From contig CACMJX010000002.1 in the NCBI GenBank assembly GCA_902614055.1, positions 1-64,000 on the forward strand: a stretch of 64,000 bases of DNA. Reading direction: 5' to 3'. The DNA comes from an uncultured Pelagibacteraceae bacterium (GTDB lineage: Bacteria; Pseudomonadota; Alphaproteobacteria; Pelagibacterales; Pelagibacteraceae). The notes below the pieces were generated by a model. It saw only the letters and a list, made by a program, of their open reading frames with translations. It searched no databases and was not told the origin of the DNA. Positions 43,366 through 52,594 of the stretch are shown here, one piece after another. The translations under genes were made by a program, and so were the position numbers. Within the stretch, counting starts at the first letter, position 1. Each line of letters starts with the position of its first letter.

Positions 43366-44883
43366 TTAAATATCTATATTTGATTTCCCCCTATTAATCA
43401 AAACCGTTTTACTTTGAGTAAAATGATTTATCATACTATCAAAGGCGTACTCTTTTCCTAGCCCACTCATTTTTAAACCACCATATGAAACATTTGCTCT
43501 AGGCGCTACACATTGATTTACTTGCACAAAACCTGCCTCAATTTCTTCAACAAACTGTAAAGCTCTAGATAAATTTTGTGTCCACAATACTGCTGATAAT
43601 CCAAACGGTGTGTCATTAGCACTGTTCATTACTTCATCAAATGTTTTAAATGGTATCGCACAAGCAACAGGACCAAATATTTCCTCTTGGCAAACTGGAG
43701 AGCTTACTGGAACACCTGACATCAATGTAGGTTCATAAAAGAAACCATTTTTATAATCCCCACCTGTTGATTGATTGCCACCGTGTAAAACTTTGGTTGT
43801 AGAGTTTTTTTTTGCAATATTCATATAATGTAAAGTTCGTTTAAGTTGTTCTTCAGAAATAATTGCTCCAATATCAGAATTTTCATCTAAGGCATTTCCC
43901 ATTTTTAATTTACTTAATTTTTCAACAGCTCCATTTAACACTTTGTCATAAATTTTTTCCTGAATGTAAACTCTTGATCCAGCAGTACATGCTTGTCCTT
44001 GTCTAGTATATCTCATTCCATCAATAACCCCTTGAATTGCAATATCTAAATCTGCATCACTCATTATTATATTTGGATTTTTTCCACCAAGTTCTAAGGT
44101 AACTGGGCACAATTTAGGGGCAGCTTTTTGTGCTATAATCTTTCCAACAGTAAAAGATCCTGTAAATGTTACTTTTCTGACTTTTTCATGAGTTACTAAA
44201 GGTTCACCACACTCTTCTCCATAACCTGAGATTACATTTAAAACACCCGGCGGAAGTTCTTGTTGAAATATCTCTGATAGTAAAAGTGCGCAAAATGGAG
44301 CTTGTTCAGCAGTTTTTAAAACAACACTGTTTCCTGCTACAATTGCTGGAGCGATTTTTGCAACTGTTAAAAATAATGGTGCATTCCAAGGGACAATTGC
44401 ACAAACAACACCAATTGGATCTCTAGTAGTATAATGAATACTATTTGGAATATTGGTTGGATAATTTTCCCCTTTTAACTCTCCGGACAAACCAGCAAAC
44501 ATATTTGTAAGTTCAATGGAAGCACCTGTTTCTGGTATGGCCTGAGTCCTTAAAGCATTACCTGTATCTAATGATAACAAAGTTTCAATTTCAGACTTTC
44601 TTTCCTCTAATCTTTTTGCTCCAGCAGCAACCATTTTTCCTCTTTCCCTAGCTGGTATTTTTTTCCATTTTTTAAAAGCTTTGTGTGCTGACTCAACTGC
44701 AATATTAACATCATCTTTATTACATTGAGGAGCAGAACCGATATTGTCCCCTGTACTAGGATTGATTACTGGTATCTTATTATTTGTTTGAGCAGATATT
44801 AGTTTGCCATCAATTAAAATTTTATTAGTTAATCTTTTTGCATTATTAATTGCTTGTTCAAGATTTTTTTCAAAGTTACTCAT
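43366..44883 (-). CDS. NAD-dependent aldehyde dehydrogenase
   Basis: VVPWNAPLFLTVAKIAPAI, VTLELGGKNPNII, RQGQACTAGSRVY. Confidence 0.92.
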   Translation of the reverse strand: MSNFEKNLEQAINNAKRLTNKILIDGKLISAQTNNKIPVINPSTGDNIGSAPQCNKDDVNIAVESAHKAFKKWKKIPARERGKMVAAGAKRLEERKSEIETLLSLDTGNALRTQAIPETGASIELTNMFAGLSGELKGENYPTNIPNSIHYTTRDPIGVVCAIVPWNAPLFLTVAKIAPAIVAGNSVVLKTAEQAPFCALLLSEIFQQELPPGVLNVISGYGEECGEPLVTHEKVRKVTFTGSFTVGKIIAQKAAPKLCPVTLELGGKNPNIIMSDADLDIAIQGVIDGMRYTRQGQACTAGSRVYIQEKIYDKVLNGAVEKLSKLKMGNALDENSDIGAIISEEQLKRTLHYMNIAKKNSTTKVLHGGNQSTGGDYKNGFFYEPTLMSGVPVSSPVCQEEIFGPVACAIPFKTFDEVMNSANDTPFGLSAVLWTQNLSRALQFVEEIEAGFVQVNQCVAPRANVSYGGLKMSGLGKEYAFDSMINHFTQSKTVLINRGKSNIDI

Positions 44884-45655
44884 TATCTAATTCTCCTCTT
44901 CTAACTTTAGAAGAGAGCCATCCACCATCTATTTTTATTTCAGAACCATTTATGAAATCAGAATCATCGCTTGATAAAAATACCGCTGCTCCAACTATAT
45001 CTTTTGGTTCTCCCCATCTACCTACTACAGTTTCTTTCCCCCAAGCTTCACCATGTTTTGGATCTTCAGCATATTTTTGATTAAATGAGGTAGATATTAA
45101 ACCAGGACAAATAGTATTTACATTAATATTTTTTCCAGTCAGATCGACAGATAACGCTCTTGTTAAGCCTAAGACACCACTTTTTGCAGCTACATATCCT
45201 ACCCTATCTGGTCTTCCCATAAAACTTGCTATCGACCCAAAGTTAATAATTTTACCTTTTCCATTTTTAATCATATGAGGAATTACAGCCTGACTAGCAA
45301 GGAAAGGTGCTGTAAGATTCACAGAAATCATATCATCCCAATCTTGTTTTGTATGATCTAAAAGTTTCTTAACATGTCTAATTCCTGCATTATTTATTAG
45401 AATATCAATTTTACCGTAGTGTTTGATAGTTTGATCTACCATCTCGTTGATGCTCTTTTGATTTGAAACGTCAGTTTTTATTATTAATGCTTCACTGCCT
45501 GCCTCTATAATTTTTTTTTTAGCTTTTTCTGAATTTTCAATATCTATTTCTGCGATAACTATCTTTGCACCTTCTTTTACAAGACCAAGACAAATTTCTT
45601 GTCCTATTCCTTTTCCTCCGCCTGTAACTATTGCTACCCTATCTTTTAGTTTCAT
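44876..45655 (-). CDS. Short-chain dehydrogenase/reductase
   Basis: VTGGGKGIGQEI, NNAGI, YVAAKSGVLGLTRALS. Confidence 0.9.
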   Translation of the reverse strand: MKLKDRVAIVTGGGKGIGQEICLGLVKEGAKIVIAEIDIENSEKAKKKIIEAGSEALIIKTDVSNQKSINEMVDQTIKHYGKIDILINNAGIRHVKKLLDHTKQDWDDMISVNLTAPFLASQAVIPHMIKNGKGKIINFGSIASFMGRPDRVGYVAAKSGVLGLTRALSVDLTGKNINVNTICPGLISTSFNQKYAEDPKHGEAWGKETVVGRWGEPKDIVGAAVFLSSDDSDFINGSEIKIDGGWLSSKVRRGELDNE

Positions 45656-45673
45656 TTCCCAAATGATTTGACG

Positions 45674-46417
45674 TTATTTTAAGAAGGAAACTAATGCTTT
45701 TTCCTCACTAATCCAAGCTTTAATTCCTCCATCAAGAACATAAACATTTTTAAAACCAAGGTCTTCTGCAAAAGCATTGCCTAAAATTGATGCTGTTTCA
45801 CCATCATGACTAACAAAAATAATTTCAATATTTTGAGACTCTGCCCCAGCTAAAGCTCTAACTCTATCCATAAGGTAAACATTAAATTTTCCATTTTTAT
45901 CGAAAGCTGTTTCTTGAAAAGACTCTTTAATTACACCAGTTTTAATCCATTGGTCTTCTGTTCTGATATCTAAAACTACTGCATTGTTTTTCAATAAATT
46001 ATTTAATTCATCAGATGTGATTAAATTATAATTTGGATCTAGAACATCAATAATCTTGAACTCAAAAATAAGATCAGAATTTGGTGGTATTATATTTCCA
46101 GCGCCTGTTGCTCCATATGCTAGTTCAGCAGGTATTTTAATTTTTCTGACAGTTCCTTTATTGGTTCCAACTATACCCATTTCAAAACCTGGAATAACTT
46201 CTTTCATACCTATTTGAACAACTAAAGGTCTGTCTTTACCAACGTTGGTATCAAAAACTTTTCCATCAACAAAAGAACCTGTGTATTCAATTTGAACCCA
46301 TGAGTGATTAATAATTTTATTTCCTTCACCTGGTTTATCAAGAATAATTTCTATTTCTGCGGCAAAAACATTACAAATTAAAAAAAAATATATTATTAGG
46401 ATTTTAATTTTATTCAT
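45674..46417 (-). CDS. Secreted FKBP-type peptidyl-prolyl isomerase fused to a rhodanese-like domain
   Basis: Signal peptide; FKBP core VQIEYTGSFVDGKVFDTN...VIPGFEMGIVGTNKGTVRKIKIPAELAYG; then rhodanese fold VVLDIRTEDQW...VYVLDGGIKAW. Confidence 0.88.
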   Translation of the reverse strand: MNKIKILIIYFFLICNVFAAEIEIILDKPGEGNKIINHSWVQIEYTGSFVDGKVFDTNVGKDRPLVVQIGMKEVIPGFEMGIVGTNKGTVRKIKIPAELAYGATGAGNIIPPNSDLIFEFKIIDVLDPNYNLITSDELNNLLKNNAVVLDIRTEDQWIKTGVIKESFQETAFDKNGKFNVYLMDRVRALAGAESQNIEIIFVSHDGETASILGNAFAEDLGFKNVYVLDGGIKAWISEEKALVSFLK

Positions 46418-48013
46418 TTAGATTATTTTCAATTCTTTATAATTAGTCTTCTCAACTTTTAAACAAGCTTTTCTATATTTTGGCATTCCTCCAGGATAAG
46501 GTAAAAAAGACTTCGACTTGCCAGGTATATTGTCGCCTTTATACCACGAGCTTTTTGCTTTCATAAATAATGTTTTTTTTACTGAGCTCGTAATTTCTTT
46601 TTGCCATTTTTTTGCTGATTCATTTGTACTTTCTATACTTTGTCTTTTATTATTTTCCAAAAACTTAATACATTTGGTAATCCATTCAACATGCTGTTCT
46701 ATTTGTACTGGTACATTTGTTAATACCGAGGGACTTCCTGGACCACTAATTATAAACATATTTGGAAAGTTAGGAACAAGAAGTCCTAAAAAACTTTTAG
46801 GTCCACTTTTCCAATATTTAGTCAATTTAATTCCTTTTTTTCCAGTTATATTTAATTTTTCAATTGAACCTGTCAAAGCATCAAATCCTGTTGCAAATAT
46901 AATTTTATCTAGTGTGTATTCTTTTTTTTTTGTCTTTATTCCTGTTTTGGTAATTTTTATTATGGCGTTTTCTTTTAAATCAACTAATTCAACATTTTTT
47001 TTATTAAACATCTCATAATAATTTGTATTTAGGGTTGGTCTTTTAGCAGTAAATGGGTGGTCAAAATTAGTAAGGATCTTTGCATACTCTCTATTTTTAA
47101 CTGTTGAGTATATTTTATTTTCAATAAATTTGACTGCTGTTTTATTTGCTTTGATAGTTTTTACTATGTCATTAAAAGTTGCTCTAAAGGATAAAGTTCC
47201 ATACTGCCAAGATTTTTCGTACATCAAATTTCTCTTAGCTTCGTTAAAATCGAATACCGATTTTTTTGGAAATTCAAAAGGATGGCCACCTGGTGTTCTT
47301 TTTAAATAGCTTCTTAATTTATTAAAATTTTTTTTATAGTTTTTAATGTTTGCAGCTGATAATTTTCTATTTCTTGCTGGAATACTAAAATTCGGAGATC
47401 TTTGGAATAAAATTAATTTTTTCGCTTTTTTGGCAATTTCAGGTGCGATCTGTATCCCAGTAGAACCTGTTCCTACCTGTCCAACAATTTTATTTTTAAA
47501 ATTAATATTTTTTTTGGGCCATCTTCCACTGTGGTGTAGTTGACCTTTAAATTGGTTTATTCCTTTTATTGCAGGTAAATTAATTGAGGAAAGGGACCCA
47601 ACTGCACAAATTAAATATTTTGCAAAATAAGTTTTCTTATTATTCGTTTTTATTTTCCATAAATTTTCTTTTTCAAAATATTGTGTAGATATTACCTTTT
47701 GTTTAAAAACTATGTTTTTTTTGAGATTATATTCTTTCGAAAAATATTTGAGATATTTCAAAATTACTTTTTGTTTAGGATATCTTTCTTTCCAAGTCCA
47801 GTTTTTAAAAATTTTTTTTGAAAAAGTAAAACCATAGGTAAAACTCTCTGAGTCACATCTCGCCCCTGGGTATCTATTCCAGTACCATGTACCTCCTAGA
47901 TCATCTCCTTCTTCTATAACTAAAGTGTTTAATTTTAATTTATCTCTCAAACAATGAAGTTGATATAGTCCTGAAAATCCAGCACCTATAATTAATGCGT
48001 CTAAATATTTCAT
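46418..48013 (-). CDS. Flavin-dependent monooxygenase, Baeyer-Villiger type
   Basis: IIGAGFSGLYQLHCL, second dinucleotide motif GQVGTGSTGIQIAPE, BVMO fingerprint FKGQLHHSGRWP (FxGxxxHxxxWP). Confidence 0.88.
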   Translation of the reverse strand: MKYLDALIIGAGFSGLYQLHCLRDKLKLNTLVIEEGDDLGGTWYWNRYPGARCDSESFTYGFTFSKKIFKNWTWKERYPKQKVILKYLKYFSKEYNLKKNIVFKQKVISTQYFEKENLWKIKTNNKKTYFAKYLICAVGSLSSINLPAIKGINQFKGQLHHSGRWPKKNINFKNKIVGQVGTGSTGIQIAPEIAKKAKKLILFQRSPNFSIPARNRKLSAANIKNYKKNFNKLRSYLKRTPGGHPFEFPKKSVFDFNEAKRNLMYEKSWQYGTLSFRATFNDIVKTIKANKTAVKFIENKIYSTVKNREYAKILTNFDHPFTAKRPTLNTNYYEMFNKKNVELVDLKENAIIKITKTGIKTKKKEYTLDKIIFATGFDALTGSIEKLNITGKKGIKLTKYWKSGPKSFLGLLVPNFPNMFIISGPGSPSVLTNVPVQIEQHVEWITKCIKFLENNKRQSIESTNESAKKWQKEITSSVKKTLFMKAKSSWYKGDNIPGKSKSFLPYPGGMPKYRKACLKVEKTNYKELKII

Positions 48014-48093
48014 ATATAACTACTCAATGTTATTATTTAATTTATAAAGTATATGTTAAAAGATTTTTAAAAAAATTTAATTATAAAAATATT

Positions 48094-49695
48094 ATGGAAA
48101 ACTTTGATTATGTTATTTTAGGTGCTGGATCTGCTGGATGTGTACTAGCAAATAGATTAAGCGCTAACCCAAATCATAAAGTATTATTGATAGAGGCTGG
48201 GAGCAAGGACACAAACCCTTGGATCCATATTCCAGGTGGATATTTTAAAACAATGTTGAACCCAAAAACAGATTGGTGTTTTCAGACTGAAAAAGAGGAA
48301 TATTGTGATAACAGAGAAATGGTTTACCCAAGAGGTAAAACTTTAGGTGGAAGTTCCTCAATAAATGGAATGCTATATATTAGAGGTCAATCTAACGATT
48401 TTGATTATTGGAGACAGCTTGGTAACGTTGGTTGGTCATGGGAAGATGTGCTTCCTTACTTTAAAAAATCTGAAGATTTTCAATTTGGTGAAAATGAATT
48501 TCATGGATCTGGTGGTCCTTTGGCAGTTCAGCAAATAAGAGGAACTTTTAAAGTATGTGATCTATTTATGGATGCAGCAGAAGAATTTGGTCACAAAAGA
48601 ACTGATGATTTTAATAATGGTGACAATGAGGGAATGGGTTATTTTCCTTTTACAGTAAGAAATGGTCTAAGGTGTAGTACTGCCGTAGGCTATCTCAATC
48701 CAGTTAAAAAAAGAAAAAATTTAAAAGTTGTTACGAATGCTCATGTTAAAAACATTGAGTTTGATAATAAAAAAGCAGATAAAGTGAATTATTGGATTGG
48801 TGAGAATGTAATTACTGTTAAAGCAAATAAAGAGGTAATTTTAAGTTCTGGAACTATAGGCTCACCTCATATTCTTCAAGCTTCAGGTATTGGCCCAGGT
48901 GAACTTTTAAAAAAATATAATGTAAATGTAATTAAAGATCATCCTGGAGTAGGTATGAATTTAACAGATCATTTAATGTTAAGACCAGTTTATAAAGTTA
49001 AAAATTTAGAAAGCTTAAATGATATCTATTATAGTATAACTAAAAAGCTTATGACTGGACTAAAGTATTTCTTATTTAGAAAAGGACCACTAACGGTCGG
49101 GGCAAGTTATTTATGTGGCTTTGTAAAAAGTGATGATCATTTAGCAACTCCTAATTTGCAATTCCATGTATCTCCAGCCAGCACAGATGTCTTAGGCAAA
49201 GGCTCCCTTCATAAATTTACAGCATTTACTCCTAGCATCACAAATGTAAGACCAACTAGCAGAGGTTCAATTAAATTAAAATCATCCGATACAAGAGTAT
49301 CTCCAGAAATTAAGATGAATTATTTATCTACAGAAGAAGACAGAGAAATTGCAGGTAAAGCATTAAAAATCACAAGAAATATTGTTATGAATTCAAAAGC
49401 TTATAAAGAGTATGAGCCTGAAGAATATAGGCCTGGAATACATATTACCGATAATGAGGAATTGGCTAAAGAAGCTGGAAAATTTTGTAGTACTATTTTT
49501 CATCCTGTGAGTACATGTAGAATGGGGACTGACGAAAATGCAGTCGTATCTGACCGATTAGTTGCTCATGGCTTAGAAAATTTAAGAATTGTTGATGCAT
49601 CTGTCATGCCATCAATAACCTCAGGAAATACTAATGCACCTACTATTATGATTGCTGAAAAAGCAGCAGATATGATAATAGAAGATGCTAGATGA
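48094..49695 (+). CDS. GMC-family oxidoreductase (choline-dehydrogenase-like); start reassigned from 47995 to 48094
   Basis: MENFDYVILGAGSAGCVLANRLSANPNHKVLLIEAG; GGSSSINGMLYIRG; C-terminal CRMGTDENAVVSDRL. The ORF-track start overlaps the divergent monooxygenase gene. Confidence 0.92.
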   Translation: MENFDYVILGAGSAGCVLANRLSANPNHKVLLIEAGSKDTNPWIHIPGGYFKTMLNPKTDWCFQTEKEEYCDNREMVYPRGKTLGGSSSINGMLYIRGQSNDFDYWRQLGNVGWSWEDVLPYFKKSEDFQFGENEFHGSGGPLAVQQIRGTFKVCDLFMDAAEEFGHKRTDDFNNGDNEGMGYFPFTVRNGLRCSTAVGYLNPVKKRKNLKVVTNAHVKNIEFDNKKADKVNYWIGENVITVKANKEVILSSGTIGSPHILQASGIGPGELLKKYNVNVIKDHPGVGMNLTDHLMLRPVYKVKNLESLNDIYYSITKKLMTGLKYFLFRKGPLTVGASYLCGFVKSDDHLATPNLQFHVSPASTDVLGKGSLHKFTAFTPSITNVRPTSRGSIKLKSSDTRVSPEIKMNYLSTEEDREIAGKALKITRNIVMNSKAYKEYEPEEYRPGIHITDNEELAKEAGKFCSTIFHPVSTCRMGTDENAVVSDRLVAHGLENLRIVDASVMPSITSGNTNAPTIMIAEKAADMIIEDAR

Positions 49696-50267
49696 CCGAA
49701 GAAATAACAATTTTTTTTCAAATAATATTTATAGATTTAATTTTAGCTGGAGATAATGCCATTATCATTGGAATGGTTGCCTCTAAGTTTCCACCAGAAC
49801 AAAGAAAAAAAATTATTTTTTGGGGCATTGGTGGAGCAGTAATACTAAGAATTTTATTAACACTTTTAACCGCTTATCTTTTACAAATCACAGGTTTAAG
49901 ACTTATAGGTGGTCTGTTGCTTCTTTACATAGTTTATAAACTTTATGTAGATGTAATTAAAAATTCAGGTGGTGGTGAGGAAAACATTAAAGTTGATAAC
50001 TCATCAATGTTGAAAGCAATTTGGACAGTTTTGCTAGCTGACTTTACTATGAGTTTAGACAATGTACTCGGTGTTGCTGGGGCTGCCAAAGATCATTATT
50101 ATCTATTAATATTTGGTCTTGTTTTATCTATTATTCTGATGGCTACAGCTGCAACATTAATTTCCAAATGGATAAAAGATCATAAATGGATAGCATGGGT
50201 TGGTTTATTTGCTATATTGTTTGTGGCAGTTGAACTAATTTACACAGACATAAAACTTTTTATTTAA
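49692..50267 (+). CDS. TerC-family integral membrane protein (YjbE-like)
   Basis: DLILAGDNAIIIGMVASKFPPEQRKK and LLADFTMSLDNVLGVAGAAK. Confidence 0.9.
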   Translation: MTEEITIFFQIIFIDLILAGDNAIIIGMVASKFPPEQRKKIIFWGIGGAVILRILLTLLTAYLLQITGLRLIGGLLLLYIVYKLYVDVIKNSGGGEENIKVDNSSMLKAIWTVLLADFTMSLDNVLGVAGAAKDHYYLLIFGLVLSIILMATAATLISKWIKDHKWIAWVGLFAILFVAVELIYTDIKLFI

Positions 50268-51026
50268 ATGTATTTAAAAAAAATTAATCTTAAAAATAAG
50301 TATGCTCTTGTAACGGGGGCTGGTAAAGGCCTAGGACGTGCTTGTTCAATTGCATTAGCTGAAGCAGGTGCAACAATTATTGGTTTGAGCAGAACATCAT
50401 CTGATCTTGATAAGTTAGAAAAAGACATAAAAAAAGTAAAAAGTAAATTAATCAAAATCAATTGTGATGTAATGAACTACAATGAATTACAGGAAAAATT
50501 AAAAAAAATAAAAATAATAGATATTTTAGTAAATAATGCAGGGACTAATATTCCAGAACCATTTGAGAAGATAAAACAACAAAGTATGAATTATTTAGTA
50601 GATCTTAATTTAAAAGCTGCCTTTAACGTTGCACAGTTGGTGGTAAAAAAAATGATTAAAAACAAAAAAAGAGGTGGGTCAATTATAAATATGTCATCCC
50701 AACTTGGTCATGTAGGCATGTCTGGTAGAAATATTTACAATATGACTAAATTTGGAATTGAAGGTTTAACAAAGGGCATGGGTGTTGAGTTAGCAACAAA
50801 AAATATCAGAGTAAATACAGTTGCTCCAACATTTGTTGAAACACCTATGGTGAAAAAGTTTTTTAAAAATAAAAAGTTCAAAAATCTGGCTTTAGGTAGT
50901 ATTCCTATGGGCAAGGCAGCTAAAGAGAGTGATGTAGCTACAGCTGTATGTTTCTTAGCATCAGATGCTGCTGCAATGATAACTGGATCATCCATTCTGA
51001 TAGATGGAGGTTGGACAGCAAAATAA
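50268..51026 (+). CDS. Short-chain dehydrogenase/reductase
   Basis: VTGAGKGLGRACSIALAEAGA, NNAGTNIP, YNMTKFGIEGLTKGM. Confidence 0.9.
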   Translation: MYLKKINLKNKYALVTGAGKGLGRACSIALAEAGATIIGLSRTSSDLDKLEKDIKKVKSKLIKINCDVMNYNELQEKLKKIKIIDILVNNAGTNIPEPFEKIKQQSMNYLVDLNLKAAFNVAQLVVKKMIKNKKRGGSIINMSSQLGHVGMSGRNIYNMTKFGIEGLTKGMGVELATKNIRVNTVAPTFVETPMVKKFFKNKKFKNLALGSIPMGKAAKESDVATAVCFLASDAAAMITGSSILIDGGWTAK

Positions 51027-51814
51027 TGAAAAAACTGTTGCTAATACTAGCAATTTTTTTTCCTACAAATATTTTAGCAATAGAATTTGATGGAAAATTT
51101 ATACAAGGTCATTTTATTTTAGGAAAAACAGATCCTAATTCAAAAATAATTATTGATAAAAAAAATGTCAAAGTATCAGATAATGGTTATTTTGTTTTTG
51201 GAATTGATCGAGATAGAAAATTTGATGTTTTGATAACAAAAATAACTAACGGTAAATCAGAAAAAATAATAAAAAAAGTTTTTAAACGTAAGTATAACAT
51301 TCAAAGAATTGATGGTTTACCTGAAAATAAAGTAACACCACCTGAATCTGTTTACAAAAGAATTAAAAAAGAAAATGGAATGATAGGAGAAGCTAGAGCA
51401 ATCAACTCTAATTTAACTTTTTTTTCTGAAAAATTTATTATTCCTGTCGAAGGTATAATTAGTGGAGTTTATGGCAGCCAAAGAATTCTCAATGGAAAAC
51501 CAAGATGGCCTCATTACGGTATAGATATTGCAGCAAAAAAAGGAACAGAGATTAAATCTTCTGGTACTGGAGTGGTTACGATGGCTGAAAATGATCTTTA
51601 CTATACTGGTGGCACAATTATTATGGATCATGGTCATGGGATATCAACAATTTATTCTCATCTTGAAAATGTTATGGTTGAAGTAGGAGATTTGATTAAA
51701 AAAGGAGATATAATAGGCACTGTTGGCTCAACAGGTAGATCAACTGGTCCTCACTTAGATTTTAGAATAAATTGGTTTCAAACAAGGCTTGATCCAATGA
51801 CAGTTCTTCAATAG
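51026..51814 (+). CDS. Secreted M23-family metallopeptidase (LysM-less); start reassigned from 50948 to 51026
   Basis: Signal peptide MKKLLLILAIFFPTNILA; GKPRWPHYGIDIAAKKGTEIKSSGTGVV; HGHGISTIYSHL...GSTGRSTGPHLDFRI. Confidence 0.93.
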   Translation: MKKLLLILAIFFPTNILAIEFDGKFIQGHFILGKTDPNSKIIIDKKNVKVSDNGYFVFGIDRDRKFDVLITKITNGKSEKIIKKVFKRKYNIQRIDGLPENKVTPPESVYKRIKKENGMIGEARAINSNLTFFSEKFIIPVEGIISGVYGSQRILNGKPRWPHYGIDIAAKKGTEIKSSGTGVVTMAENDLYYTGGTIIMDHGHGISTIYSHLENVMVEVGDLIKKGDIIGTVGSTGRSTGPHLDFRINWFQTRLDPMTVLQ

Positions 51815-51823
51815 GCTATAGAT

Positions 51824-52594
51824 ATGAAAAATGATATTCAATCAGTATCAAATAAATTAGTAAAGGCTTATAATAACAACAAACTTATAAATCCAATTCC
51901 TGAAAAATTTTGTAAAAATATTAAATTGGCACATAAACTTAGACTATTATGTGAAAGCAAGATCAAAGATACAAAAGTTGGTTTTAAAGCTGGAGGTACA
52001 ATAATAACTCTCTTAAAAAAGTTAAAAGAAAAAGAACCATTTCATTCGACTGTGTTTGGAAAAAATTTGATTAAATCTGGAGGAAGAGTAAAAATTAATA
52101 AATATGCATTAGGTACTGAAGTGGAGGTTTACTATGTTATAAAAAAAAAATTTTTTGATTTTAAAGGGAAATTAAATTCAAAAAATATTACAAAATTTAT
52201 TACTCACATGGGTCCTTGTATTGAGGTTGTTGGATTTAGACAGAAAAAAAAGGGTATAAAATATTTAGGTGATTTATGCAGCGATTTTGGTGTAAATATT
52301 AAATTTATTGTTGGTACTAAGAAAAAATTTAAAAGAATAAATTTTGGTAATTTAAAAACAAATTTAAAAAATAGGAAAGGGTTAAATATAAATGGCAATA
52401 CAAATACTGTTTATATAAACCCACTAAATTCCTTAAAATTTGTTCTCAATAAAATAAGAAAAGAGAAAGTGTCTTTAGATAAAGATTTTTATGTATTTAC
52501 TGGCTCAACAGTTGGAGTTGTGCCAATTAAAAATAAAGGTGAATATATAGGTAAAGTAGACAAACTTGGTACTGTTAGAACAACTATCAATTAA
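51824..52594 (+). CDS. 2-keto-4-pentenoate hydratase / fumarylacetoacetase-like family
   Basis: KVGFKAGGT, GTEVEVYYVI, MGPCIEVVGFR, FTGSTVGVVPIK resemble the hydratase/decarboxylase family; basic, divergent. Confidence 0.65.
   Translation: MKNDIQSVSNKLVKAYNNNKLINPIPEKFCKNIKLAHKLRLLCESKIKDTKVGFKAGGTIITLLKKLKEKEPFHSTVFGKNLIKSGGRVKINKYALGTEVEVYYVIKKKFFDFKGKLNSKNITKFITHMGPCIEVVGFRQKKKGIKYLGDLCSDFGVNIKFIVGTKKKFKRINFGNLKTNLKNRKGLNINGNTNTVYINPLNSLKFVLNKIRKEKVSLDKDFYVFTGSTVGVVPIKNKGEYIGKVDKLGTVRTTIN

Noticed and set aside
47995-48093. N-terminal extension of the GMC oxidoreductase in the ORF track
   Set aside because: It overlaps the divergent monooxygenase start, and the residues MRLNISYITTQCYYLIYKVYVKRFLKKFNYKNI do not belong to the GMC fold; the start at 48094 gives a canonical FAD-binding N-terminus.
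50948-51025. N-terminal extension of the M23 peptidase ORF
   Set aside because: It overlaps the SDR gene in another frame; ATG at 51026 begins a clean signal peptide.
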